Positions 6,195 to 12,515 of a stretch of DNA of 12,515 nucleotides are shown here, one piece after another. Below the pieces are notes generated by a model, which ran no database searches, was not told the DNA's origin, and saw only the letters and a list, made by a program, of their open reading frames with translations. The position numbers and the translations under genes are program-made. Position 1 is the first letter of the stretch, and each line of letters begins with the position of its first letter. The DNA lies in NCBI GenBank assembly GCA_023423235.1, contig JAFAFY010000127.1:1-12515 (forward strand), in the 5' to 3' direction. This DNA comes from Pseudomonadota bacterium. GTDB taxonomy: Bacteria; Pseudomonadota; Gammaproteobacteria; Xanthomonadales; Xanthomonadaceae.

Positions 6195-7337
6195 TCAGCC
6201 CTGTGCCGGCACCGGCAACAGCCGTTCGATCAGCGTGCGATACAGGGCCGGCAGTGCGTCGAGGTCGGCGACGCGGATGTGTTCGTCGACCTGATGGATG
6301 CTGGCGTTGACCGGGCCGATCTCGATGCACTGCGCGCCCAGCGGCGCGATGAAGCGCGCATCCGAGGTGCCGCCGCCGGTGCTTTCCTCCGGCGGCACGC
6401 CGGCGAAACGGGTCAGCACTTCGCGCGCGGCGGCGCGCAGTGGACCTTCGGGGGTGTGGAAGGGCTCGCCGCTGCGGTGCCAGGCCAGGCGGTAGTCCAG
6501 ACCATGGGCATCGAGCAGCGCAGCGACTTCGGCCTCCAGCGCGGGCGCATCCCAGCGCGGGTTGTAGCGCAGGTTGAACTGCGCGGTCAGCGTGCCCGGG
6601 ATGACGTTGTTGGCGCCGGTGCCTGCGGCGATGTTGCTGATCTGCAGGCTGGTCGGTGGGAACGCGTCGAAACCGTCGTCCCAGTGGTGCGCAGCCAATG
6701 CCGCCAAGGCAGGCGCGGCGGTATGGATCGGATTGCGGGCCTTGTCGGGATAGGCCACGTGGCCTTGCACGCCCTGCACCGTCAGCGTGGCCGACAGGCT
6801 GCCACGGCGACCGACCCGCAGCAGGTCGCCCAGCACTTCGGTCGACGAGGGCTCACCGGTGATGCACCAGTCGATGTGCGTGCCGCGCTCGCGGAAGACC
6901 TGCGCGACCCGGCGCACGCCGTCGATCGCATCGCCCTCTTCGTCGGAGGTCAGCAGCAGCGCCAGCGTGCCGCTGTGCCCGCGGTGCGCGGCCACGAACT
7001 GTTCGGCCGCGACCACGAAGGCGGCCACCCCGCTTTTCATGTCGGCCGCGCCACGCCCATACAGCACGCCCTCGCGGACTTCGGGCACGAACGGGTCCGA
7101 TGCCCAGGCCTCGCGCGGACCGGGCGGCACCACGTCGGTGTGGCCCAGCAGGACCAGCACCGGACCGCCGCTGCCATGCGTCGCCCAGAGATTGTCGACC
7201 GCGCCGAAGCGCAGCGACTCGCAAGTGAAACCGGCCTGCTGCAGGCGCGCGGCGATCAGCGCCTGGCAGCCGGCGTCGTCGGGGGTGACCGACGGGCGGG
7301 CGATCAACGCACGGGTAAGGTCGAGGACGACGCTCAT
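6195..7337 (-). CDS. dapE: Succinyl-diaminopimelate desuccinylase
   Basis: DapE hydrolyses N-succinyl-LL-2,6-diaminopimelate to LL-diaminopimelate and succinate, in the succinylase branch of lysine and peptidoglycan precursor synthesis. It is a di-zinc M20-family enzyme of 380 residues. Metal and catalytic residues are all present: H66 and D68 (GHTDVV), D99 (GAADMK), E133 and E134 (SDEEGD), E162 (GEPS) and H348 (SIHQVDE), each one position below the Haemophilus numbering. The start is ATG at 7337; an upstream in-frame TTG at 7364 would add nine residues without homology. The Shine-Dalgarno is weak. It follows the arsC-like gene by 64 bases, an adjacency also found in E. coli (yffB-dapE), and shares the pathway with dapD further upstream. 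Confidence 0.97.
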   Translation of the reverse strand: MSVVLDLTRALIARPSVTPDDAGCQALIAARLQQAGFTCESLRFGAVDNLWATHGSGGPVLVLLGHTDVVPPGPREAWASDPFVPEVREGVLYGRGAADMKSGVAAFVVAAEQFVAAHRGHSGTLALLLTSDEEGDAIDGVRRVAQVFRERGTHIDWCITGEPSSTEVLGDLLRVGRRGSLSATLTVQGVQGHVAYPDKARNPIHTAAPALAALAAHHWDDGFDAFPPTSLQISNIAAGTGANNVIPGTLTAQFNLRYNPRWDAPALEAEVAALLDAHGLDYRLAWHRSGEPFHTPEGPLRAAAREVLTRFAGVPPEESTGGGTSDARFIAPLGAQCIEIGPVNASIHQVDEHIRVADLDALPALYRTLIERLLPVPAQG

Positions 7338-7401
7338 GTCGACAGGTATCCAGGGCCGGGGCAATGCCCGCCATCGTAACGGGCCACCGCCGCCTGCACG
7401 C

Positions 7402-7758
7402 TCAGGCGATACCGAACCGCTTCTTGAAGCCGTTGTCGGAGAAGCCCTGGGTGACGGTGCCGTCGTCGGTGACCACGACCGGCCGCCGGATCAGCTGCGG
7501 ATACTCGCGCAGCAACAGCTTCCACTCGGCATCGCTGGCCGCTGCCTTGCGGTTGTCCGGCAACTGGCGCCAGGTCGTCGAGGACTTGTTGACCATCGCC
7601 TCGAAGCCGCCGAGCTTGCCGGCCCATTCGACCAGCGTCTCCGGTGTGGGCTTGGCATCGCGATAGTCCACGAACGTGTGCGCGATGCCGAAGCGGTCGA
7701 GCCACTTCAACGCCTTCCTGCAGGTGTCGCAGTTCTTGAGGCCGTAGAGAATCGTCAT
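7402..7758 (-). CDS. ArsC/Spx-family thioredoxin-fold protein, YffB type
   Basis: This 118-residue protein belongs to the arsenate-reductase-like family of E. coli YffB, which has the same length. It has CDTC (C10, C13) near the N-terminus, a family block NKSSTTWRQL (57-66), and the conserved RRPVVV at 91-96. YffB-type proteins are not proven arsenate reductases; a glutathione-dependent thiol reductase role has been suggested, so I avoid naming it arsC. Its ATG overlaps the TGA of the preceding lipoprotein gene (ATGA), which suggests translational coupling, and GGAG lies 8 bases upstream. It sits next to dapE as in E. coli. There are no ars-operon partners nearby. Confidence 0.9.
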   Translation of the reverse strand: MTILYGLKNCDTCRKALKWLDRFGIAHTFVDYRDAKPTPETLVEWAGKLGGFEAMVNKSSTTWRQLPDNRKAAASDAEWKLLLREYPQLIRRPVVVTDDGTVTQGFSDNGFKKRFGIA

Positions 7759-8468
7759 TGCAGTCGCTCCGTCGATACAGGGTCGGGATGATCATCGGAC
7801 CCGGGGTGGGGGCTGTCGTCCGCCGCCGTGCATTCGGAGCGGGTCGATGCGGAGCGGATCGCCTCGGGCGAGCGCCACCACGCCTTCCAGTCGACGACGC
7901 CGATCACCTCGTCGAACACACGGGTATCCGCCTGATCGGCTTCGGGCACGCGGGTTCCGCAGAGCCGAAGCACATCGACGACCGGCTCGGGCCCCGTGGT
8001 CGTCGGCACTGGATCGGACGAGATGACCACCAGGCCGTCCGGCCCGAAGATCGGCATGATGTCGGCGCGCTGCCCGGCTTCGCCGGACAGCGACGCGATG
8101 GGAACGTGCGCCTCGACGCGCCAGGCACGCCCGCTCAGCAGTTCCACCCATTCGAGTTCGATCGCCAGTACCTCCGGATCCTCGCCGCGTGGATAGACCA
8201 GCGAATACAGGCCGTTACCTACCCGCGGCCATTCCACGTCCGCAATGCCCGCCACCAGATCCGGCACCGGCGGCATCGCCGGCGTCTGGCCGTTGAGCCG
8301 GTAGCCGGTGAGCACGACCGGGGTGCTTGCGTAGCTGGAGAACGACAGGTTCAGCCAGGCAGGTTCCGATGTCGCACAGCCGGAAAGCACTGCCCCGATG
8401 CCGATCGTCGCGACGGCACGCAATACAGCGGACCGCAGGCCGCGCCGGACCTCAGTCCGCCAGACCAC
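7755..8468 (-). CDS. Predicted lipoprotein within the dap cluster, unknown function
   Basis: I do not recognise this 237-residue protein. It has an Arg-rich N-terminus, a hydrophobic segment (about 15-28) and a lipobox VLSGC placing the lipidated Cys at 31, with Ala next, so outer-membrane sorting is likely. The body is rich in beta-prone stretches (VVLTGYRL, LAIELEWVEL, DGLVVISSDP). It has one further Cys pair (LRLCGTRV and SECTAAD) and an acidic, low-complexity tail (DDSPHPGSDDHPDP). The start is uncertain: GTG at 8468 overlaps the dapD 3' end by 17 bases, and a TTG 15 codons later would give a shorter signal peptide. The 3' end overlaps the arsC-like start by 4 bases. The overlaps on both sides suggest it is co-translated within the operon. 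Confidence 0.75.
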   Translation of the reverse strand: MVWRTEVRRGLRSAVLRAVATIGIGAVLSGCATSEPAWLNLSFSSYASTPVVLTGYRLNGQTPAMPPVPDLVAGIADVEWPRVGNGLYSLVYPRGEDPEVLAIELEWVELLSGRAWRVEAHVPIASLSGEAGQRADIMPIFGPDGLVVISSDPVPTTTGPEPVVDVLRLCGTRVPEADQADTRVFDEVIGVVDWKAWWRSPEAIRSASTRSECTAADDSPHPGSDDHPDPVSTERLQ

Positions 8469-9291
8469 GCAACAACTCGTTGACGCTGGTCTTGCTGCGG
8501 GTCTTCTCGTCGACCTGCTTGACGATCACCGCGCAGTACAGCGAGTGCGAGCCGTCCTTTGCCGGCAACTGGCCGGACACGACCACGCTGCCCGGCGGCA
8601 CGTAGCCGTAGCTGATCTCGCCGGTCGCGCGGTTGTAGATGCGGGTCGACTGGCCGATGAAGACGCCCATGCCGATGACGCTGTGGTGGCCGACGACGAC
8701 GCCTTCGACCACCTCCGAGCGTGCGCCGATGAAGCAGTGGTCCTCGATGATCGTCGGGCTGGCCTGCAGCGGCTCCAGCACGCCGCCGATGCCGGCGCCG
8801 CCCGACAGGTGCACGTGGCGGCCGATCTGCGCGCAGGAACCGACCGTCGCCCAGGTATCGACCATCGTGCCCTCGCCCACGTACGCACCGATGTTGACGA
8901 AGCTCGGCATCAGCACCACGTCACGGCCGAAATAGGTACCCCGGCGCACCGCCGCGCCCGGCACCACGCGCACGCCCATGGCCTTGAACTTCGCCGCGTC
9001 GAAGCCGGCGAAACGCGCCTCGACCTTGTCCCAGAACGGCGCCGGCCGGGCATCGATCACCGCCATGTCGTTGACCCGGAAATACAGCAGCACCGCCTTC
9101 TTCAACCACTCGTTGACCTGCCAGCCGCCGTCTGCGCACGGCGCGGCCACCCGCAGGTCGCCCGATTCCAGGCCCTGCATGGCCTGCTCGACCGCGGGCG
9201 CGACCACGTCGCCGATCTCGGCGGCAGTCAACTCGGCGCGGCGCGCGAAGGCGTCCTCGATGGTGGCCTGCAGCGTGCTGGCGTCGGTCAT
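8452..9291 (-). CDS. dapD: Tetrahydrodipicolinate N-succinyltransferase
   Basis: DapD transfers succinyl from succinyl-CoA to tetrahydrodipicolinate, committing the succinylase route to diaminopimelate and lysine. The 279 residues (E. coli 274) show an N-terminal helical domain, then a left-handed beta-helix of hexapeptide repeats from about 105 to 240. Family signatures include RRGTYFGRDVVLMPSFVNIG (117-135), GTMVDTWATVGSCAQIG (141-157), HLSGGAGIGGVLEPLQASP (161-179) and GARSEVVEG (189-197). The ATG at 9291 fits the family start; the Shine-Dalgarno is weak (GGA). It follows glnD by 28 bases and overlaps the lipoprotein gene at its end. The product feeds DapE, encoded two genes downstream, through a transaminase (ArgD/DapC) not in this window. 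Confidence 0.97.
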   Translation of the reverse strand: MTDASTLQATIEDAFARRAELTAAEIGDVVAPAVEQAMQGLESGDLRVAAPCADGGWQVNEWLKKAVLLYFRVNDMAVIDARPAPFWDKVEARFAGFDAAKFKAMGVRVVPGAAVRRGTYFGRDVVLMPSFVNIGAYVGEGTMVDTWATVGSCAQIGRHVHLSGGAGIGGVLEPLQASPTIIEDHCFIGARSEVVEGVVVGHHSVIGMGVFIGQSTRIYNRATGEISYGYVPPGSVVVSGQLPAKDGSHSLYCAVIVKQVDEKTRSKTSVNELLRGLAD

Positions 9292-9319
9292 GGCGGCGTA
9301 TCCGGGAAAACTGGGGGCG

Positions 9320-11932
9320 CTATCGTGCCATGTCGCCGTCGATCGAGGCGAGCAGCGCCCCGCGCAGTTCGTCCTGCGCAGCTTGGTCGAGCGGATGGCC
9401 GTTGCTGCTGATGCGGAACACGTCCTCGACGCGCTCGCCGAACGTGGCCACGCGCGCGTCGTGCACGCGGATCATGTTCTGCCGCAGCACGTAGGCCATG
9501 TCGGCCAGCAGGCCGGGGCGGTCGGTGCAGACCAGGCTGAACACCGTGCGCCGGCCGTCCGCACTGGTGTTGAACTCGATCAGCGGCGCCACCCGGAAAT
9601 GCCGCAGGTGCCGCGGTTGCGCGCGCCGCGCCGGGCGCAGGTCGAGCGAGCCCGACAGCACCGTGGCCAGCTTGCGTTCGATCGCCGGCAACTCCAGCGC
9701 CTGCCGCGGGTCGATCGGCAGCACCTGGAACATGTCGAAGATGGTGCCGCCGGGCCCGTCCAGCGCGCGCGCCTGCTGGATCGCCAGACCCAGCCGATCG
9801 AGGCTGGTGACGATGGCCGAGAACAGGCCGTCGCGGTCGGGCGAATGCACAAACACCTCCAGCGCCTGCGCCCCGGCGGCGAGCCGGCGTACGCGCACCA
9901 CCACGGCGTTGTCGCCGGCCTCGCGCAGCGCCAGCGCCTGCCACACCACCTGGTCGGCGCGCCCGCGCAGGAAGCTCTCCTCCGGCATGCGCCGGAACAA
10001 CAGGTCGGCCTCGGCGTCGTCCACGCCATGCGCCGACAGCAGGCCGCGGGCGCGGTCGCGGGCCTCGGCGATGCGCTCCACCGCCGCGACCGGGTGTTCC
10101 AGCCCGCGTCGCAGCGCCAGGCGCGTGGCCGTGCGCAGGTCGGTCAGCAGCCGGTCCTTCCACGCGTTCCACAGCTTGGGCGAGGTGCCTGCGATATCGG
10201 CGCAGGTCAGCAGGTACAGGTAGTCCAGGCGCTCGCGATCGGCGACCTCGGTGGCGAATCTGTGGATCACCGCGGGATCGGAGATGTCGAGCTTCTGCGC
10301 GCTGGTCGACATCAACAGGTGCCGGCGTACCAGCCACTCGACCAGGGCGGTGTCGCTCTCGCCCAGGCCATGACCCTCGCAGAACGCGCGCGCATCGACC
10401 GCGCCCAGTTCCGAATGGTCGCCACCACGGCCCTTGCCGATGTCGTGGAACAGCCCGGCGATCAGCAGCAGCTCCGGCTTGCGCAGCTGCGGCCAGACCT
10501 CGTGCGCGGTGGAGAAGCGCGGGTCCGGTGCCTCGGAGGCGAAGCTGGCCATGTTGCGCAGCACCGCCAGCGTGTGCTGGTCCACGGTGTAGACGTGGAA
10601 CAGGTCGAACTGCATGCGCCCGGTGACGCTGGCGAACTCGGGGATCCACACTCCCAGCACGCCCAGCCGGGCAAGACGTTCGAGCGTGCGCACCGGCGTG
10701 GGCCCGCGCAGCAGTGCCATGAACTGCTCGCGCAACCCGGGCGTGGCGTTGCGCCACGACGGCAGCGCATGCAGCGACTCGGCCAGCGCACGCGCGGTCT
10801 GCGAGTGCAGGCCGCGCAACTTCGGATGGTCCGCCCAGACTGCGAACAGGTCGAACACGCGGGCGATATCACCGCCCGGCCAGACATCGTCGCGTGCGAC
10901 GAGGTAACCGCGCTGGCTGCCGAACTCGGCGTCGATGGGCACCAGTTCGCCCTCGCCTTCGCCCTGTTCCTCGAAGCGCTGCAGCATGCGTTCGCTGATG
11001 CGCTGCACGACCGCGGCGCTGCGGTAGAACTCCTGCATCATCTTCTCGACCAGGGCATTGTCTGCCTCGTCGACGTGGTGCAGGCGCGCGGCCAGCAGCT
11101 TCTGGTAGTCGAAGCGCAGCCGCTCCTCGGCCTTGCCGGCGACCAGGTGCAGACCGAAGCGCAGGCGCGAGAGCGTGCGCCGCTCGCGTTCCAGCGTGGC
11201 GTGCTCGTCGACGCCCAACTGGCCCAGCGCGATCAGCTCCTCGGTGCTGTAGACACCCAGCACCCGCCGCGCCATCCAGCGCAGGTTCTGCACGTCGCGC
11301 AGCCCGCCGGGGCCATCCTTGATGTTGGGCTCCAGGTTGTCGGCGGTGTCGCCATAACGCGCATGGCGGACTTCCAGCTCACGGCGCTTGGCGTGGAAGA
11401 AATCCGCAGCCGGCCATACCTTCGTGTCGGAGATCGCGTCCATCAATGCGCGTACTTCCGCCAGGCTGGCCAGCAACGGCCGTGCCTCCAGCAGGGCGGT
11501 CAGCACGGTCACGTCCTCGCAGGCCTCGGTGCACTGGGCGAAGCTGCGCACCGCGTGTCCGACCGGCAGGCCGAGATCCCACAGCAACGCCAGCATGCGG
11601 CAGATCGCATCGGCATGGGCGGCCTGCACTTCGGGTTCGCCGACCACCAGCAGGTCGATATCCGAGTGCGGGAACAGCTCGCCGCGGCCGTAACCACCGA
11701 CGGCGAACAGCGCCAACGGCGCGTCGCCGGGAATGCAGCGCGCCCAGGCCTTGCGCACCCAGCCATCCACCGCGTTGGCGCGCGACGCCAGCAGGCGGTC
11801 GATGTGCTGGCCGGCGTCGAAGCCCTGCACCAGGCGCGCGTCGTGCGTGGCCAGCGCGGCGCGCGCATCCGCGACCCAGGCCGCGTCACCGCAATCGGCG
11901 TCGGGGGCCGGAGGGGCGGCGCGGCCGGGCAT
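9320..11932 (-). CDS. glnD: PII uridylyltransferase / uridylyl-removing enzyme
   Basis: GlnD senses glutamine and adds UMP to, or removes it from, PII proteins (GlnB/GlnK), controlling glutamine synthetase and nitrogen genes. The protein has 870 residues, normal for the family. In order: a nucleotidyltransferase domain with GGYGRGELFPHSDIDLL (79-95; metal ligands D91 and D93), the conserved EPNIKDGPGGLRDVQ (201-215), an HD hydrolase domain (FHDIGKGRGGDHSELGA, H496 and D497), and two C-terminal ACT domains (about 690-745 and 796-850, the second with LVCTDRPGLLADM). The ATG at 11932 lies two bases after the map stop (TGA CG ATG), so coupling is likely; an extension to 12019 would run inside map and is Arg-rich noise. 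No domain appears missing. Confidence 0.97.
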   Translation of the reverse strand: MPGRAAPPAPDADCGDAAWVADARAALATHDARLVQGFDAGQHIDRLLASRANAVDGWVRKAWARCIPGDAPLALFAVGGYGRGELFPHSDIDLLVVGEPEVQAAHADAICRMLALLWDLGLPVGHAVRSFAQCTEACEDVTVLTALLEARPLLASLAEVRALMDAISDTKVWPAADFFHAKRRELEVRHARYGDTADNLEPNIKDGPGGLRDVQNLRWMARRVLGVYSTEELIALGQLGVDEHATLERERRTLSRLRFGLHLVAGKAEERLRFDYQKLLAARLHHVDEADNALVEKMMQEFYRSAAVVQRISERMLQRFEEQGEGEGELVPIDAEFGSQRGYLVARDDVWPGGDIARVFDLFAVWADHPKLRGLHSQTARALAESLHALPSWRNATPGLREQFMALLRGPTPVRTLERLARLGVLGVWIPEFASVTGRMQFDLFHVYTVDQHTLAVLRNMASFASEAPDPRFSTAHEVWPQLRKPELLLIAGLFHDIGKGRGGDHSELGAVDARAFCEGHGLGESDTALVEWLVRRHLLMSTSAQKLDISDPAVIHRFATEVADRERLDYLYLLTCADIAGTSPKLWNAWKDRLLTDLRTATRLALRRGLEHPVAAVERIAEARDRARGLLSAHGVDDAEADLLFRRMPEESFLRGRADQVVWQALALREAGDNAVVVRVRRLAAGAQALEVFVHSPDRDGLFSAIVTSLDRLGLAIQQARALDGPGGTIFDMFQVLPIDPRQALELPAIERKLATVLSGSLDLRPARRAQPRHLRHFRVAPLIEFNTSADGRRTVFSLVCTDRPGLLADMAYVLRQNMIRVHDARVATFGERVEDVFRISSNGHPLDQAAQDELRGALLASIDGDMAR

Positions 11933-11934
11933 CG

Positions 11935-12515
11935 TCAGAGCCAGGCGTCGTTGTCGTCGCCGGGGATCCGGGTCAGCACGTCGACGCCGTCTGCGGTCAC
12001 CGCCACGGTGTGCTCCCACTGCGCCGAGAGCTTGCGGTCCTTGGTGACCACGGTCCAGCCGTCGGGCAGCACCTTGGTGAAGCGCGTGCCCTCATTGATC
12101 ATCGGCTCGATGGTGAAGGTCATGCCTTCCTTCAGCACCACGCCACTGCCGGGCGTGCCGTAGTGCAGCACCTGCGGCTCGTCGTGGTAGACCTTGCCGA
12201 TGCCGTGGCCGCAGTACTCGCGCACCACGCTGAAACGCTCGGCCTCGGCGTACTTCTGGATCGCCGCGCCCACGTCGCCAAGCGTCGCGCCCGGCCGCAC
12301 CGCATGGATGCCGCGCCACATCGCCTCGCGCGTCACCTCGACCAGGCGCCGCGCCATCACCGACGGCGTGCCGACGAAGTACATGCGGCTGGTATCGCCA
12401 TGCCAACCATCCTTGATGACGGTGACATCGATATTGATGATGTCGCCGTCCCTGAGCACCTTGGCGTCGCTCGGGATGCCATGGCAGATGACATTGTTGG
12501 CCGAGATGCAGGTGG
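11935..12515 (-). CDS. map: Methionine aminopeptidase, type I (5' end outside window)
   Basis: Map removes the initiator methionine from nascent proteins with small second residues. This is the C-terminal part, about 192 codons, open to the window edge (frame begins at 12513). All metal and catalytic residues are visible: the His of VICHGIPS, Asp in INIDVT, Asp in HGDTSRM, His in CGHGIGKVYHDEP, Glu in FTIEPM and Glu in QWEHTV. The first residues seen (TCISANNVICHG) place the cut roughly 65-70 residues into a protein of about 260. The GTG at 12459 is internal, not the start. It is the first gene of the map-glnD-dapD cluster that can be seen. Confidence 0.96.
   Translation of the reverse strand, partial: TCISANNVICHGIPSDAKVLRDGDIINIDVTVIKDGWHGDTSRMYFVGTPSVMARRLVEVTREAMWRGIHAVRPGATLGDVGAAIQKYAEAERFSVVREYCGHGIGKVYHDEPQVLHYGTPGSGVVLKEGMTFTIEPMINEGTRFTKVLPDGWTVVTKDRKLSAQWEHTVAVTADGVDVLTRIPGDDNDAWL

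Noticed and set aside
5433..7379. A 648-codon plus-strand open frame opposite trxC and dapE
   Set aside because: It is antisense to two genes that have complete catalytic motifs, and has no recognisable domain.
8978..12163. A 1061-codon open frame on the plus strand opposite glnD, dapD and map
   Set aside because: It lies antisense to three well-supported genes and its product is low-complexity and rich in Arg, Ala, Gln and His with no family motif. Long antisense open frames are common in high-GC DNA because stop codons become rare opposite GC-rich codons.
1..12515. CRISPR arrays, insertion sequences, tRNA or rRNA genes, phage or defence modules
   Set aside because: I saw no regularly spaced repeats, transposase or integrase motifs, or RNA gene signatures; apart from the asnB leader and small repeats the window is ordinary core-genome sequence.

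Overview
The window is high-GC DNA with closely packed bacterial genes. The gene set and order (FabV as enoyl-ACP reductase, and map-glnD-dapD-arsC-dapE on one strand with asnB nearby) point to a gammaproteobacterium of the Xanthomonadaceae/Lysobacteraceae, such as Lysobacter or Luteimonas. That assignment is inferred from protein sequence and synteny, not from a search.

Layout from left to right. Positions 1-246 hold no gene I can support. A strong terminator (247-283) ends fabV (minus strand, GTG start). A divergent cytochrome b561 gene (plus strand) converges tail to tail with asnB (minus strand, glutamine-dependent asparagine synthetase). Upstream of asnB is a long leader (about 4001-4206). 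A Sel1-repeat lipoprotein gene (plus strand) diverges from it and is followed by a hairpin-rich, gene-free stretch (5191-5545). The rest is minus strand: trxC (zinc-ribbon thioredoxin 2), then a compact cluster that reads, in transcription order, map (5' end outside the window), glnD, dapD, a small lipoprotein gene, a YffB/ArsC-family gene and dapE. Gaps or overlaps from map to arsC are 28 nt or less, so this looks like one operon.

The main discovery is the asnB leader. On the minus strand at 4206-4114 there is a 30-codon ORF with six Asn codons within eleven residues (SSNNRNRNNLRAN). It is followed by a rho-independent terminator (4083-4056) about 55 nt before the asnB start codon. The 5' half of the terminator stem (AACCCGCATCGCAA) is almost a copy of a stretch inside the Asn-codon run (AACCGCAATCGCAA). 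A segment late in the leader ORF (CGATGCGG) can pair with either copy. This is the classic 1:2 / 2:3 / 3:4 layout of ribosome-mediated transcription attenuation, here apparently sensing charged tRNA-Asn to control asparagine synthesis. The described proteobacterial attenuators I know of serve his, trp, phe, leu, ilv and thr genes; I do not recall one for asparagine.

Functionally, the window joins aspartate- and nitrogen-related metabolism (asnB; dapD and dapE for diaminopimelate and lysine; glnD for PII nitrogen signalling) with housekeeping genes (map, fabV), redox proteins (trxC, arsC-like, cytochrome b561) and two lipoproteins of unknown role.
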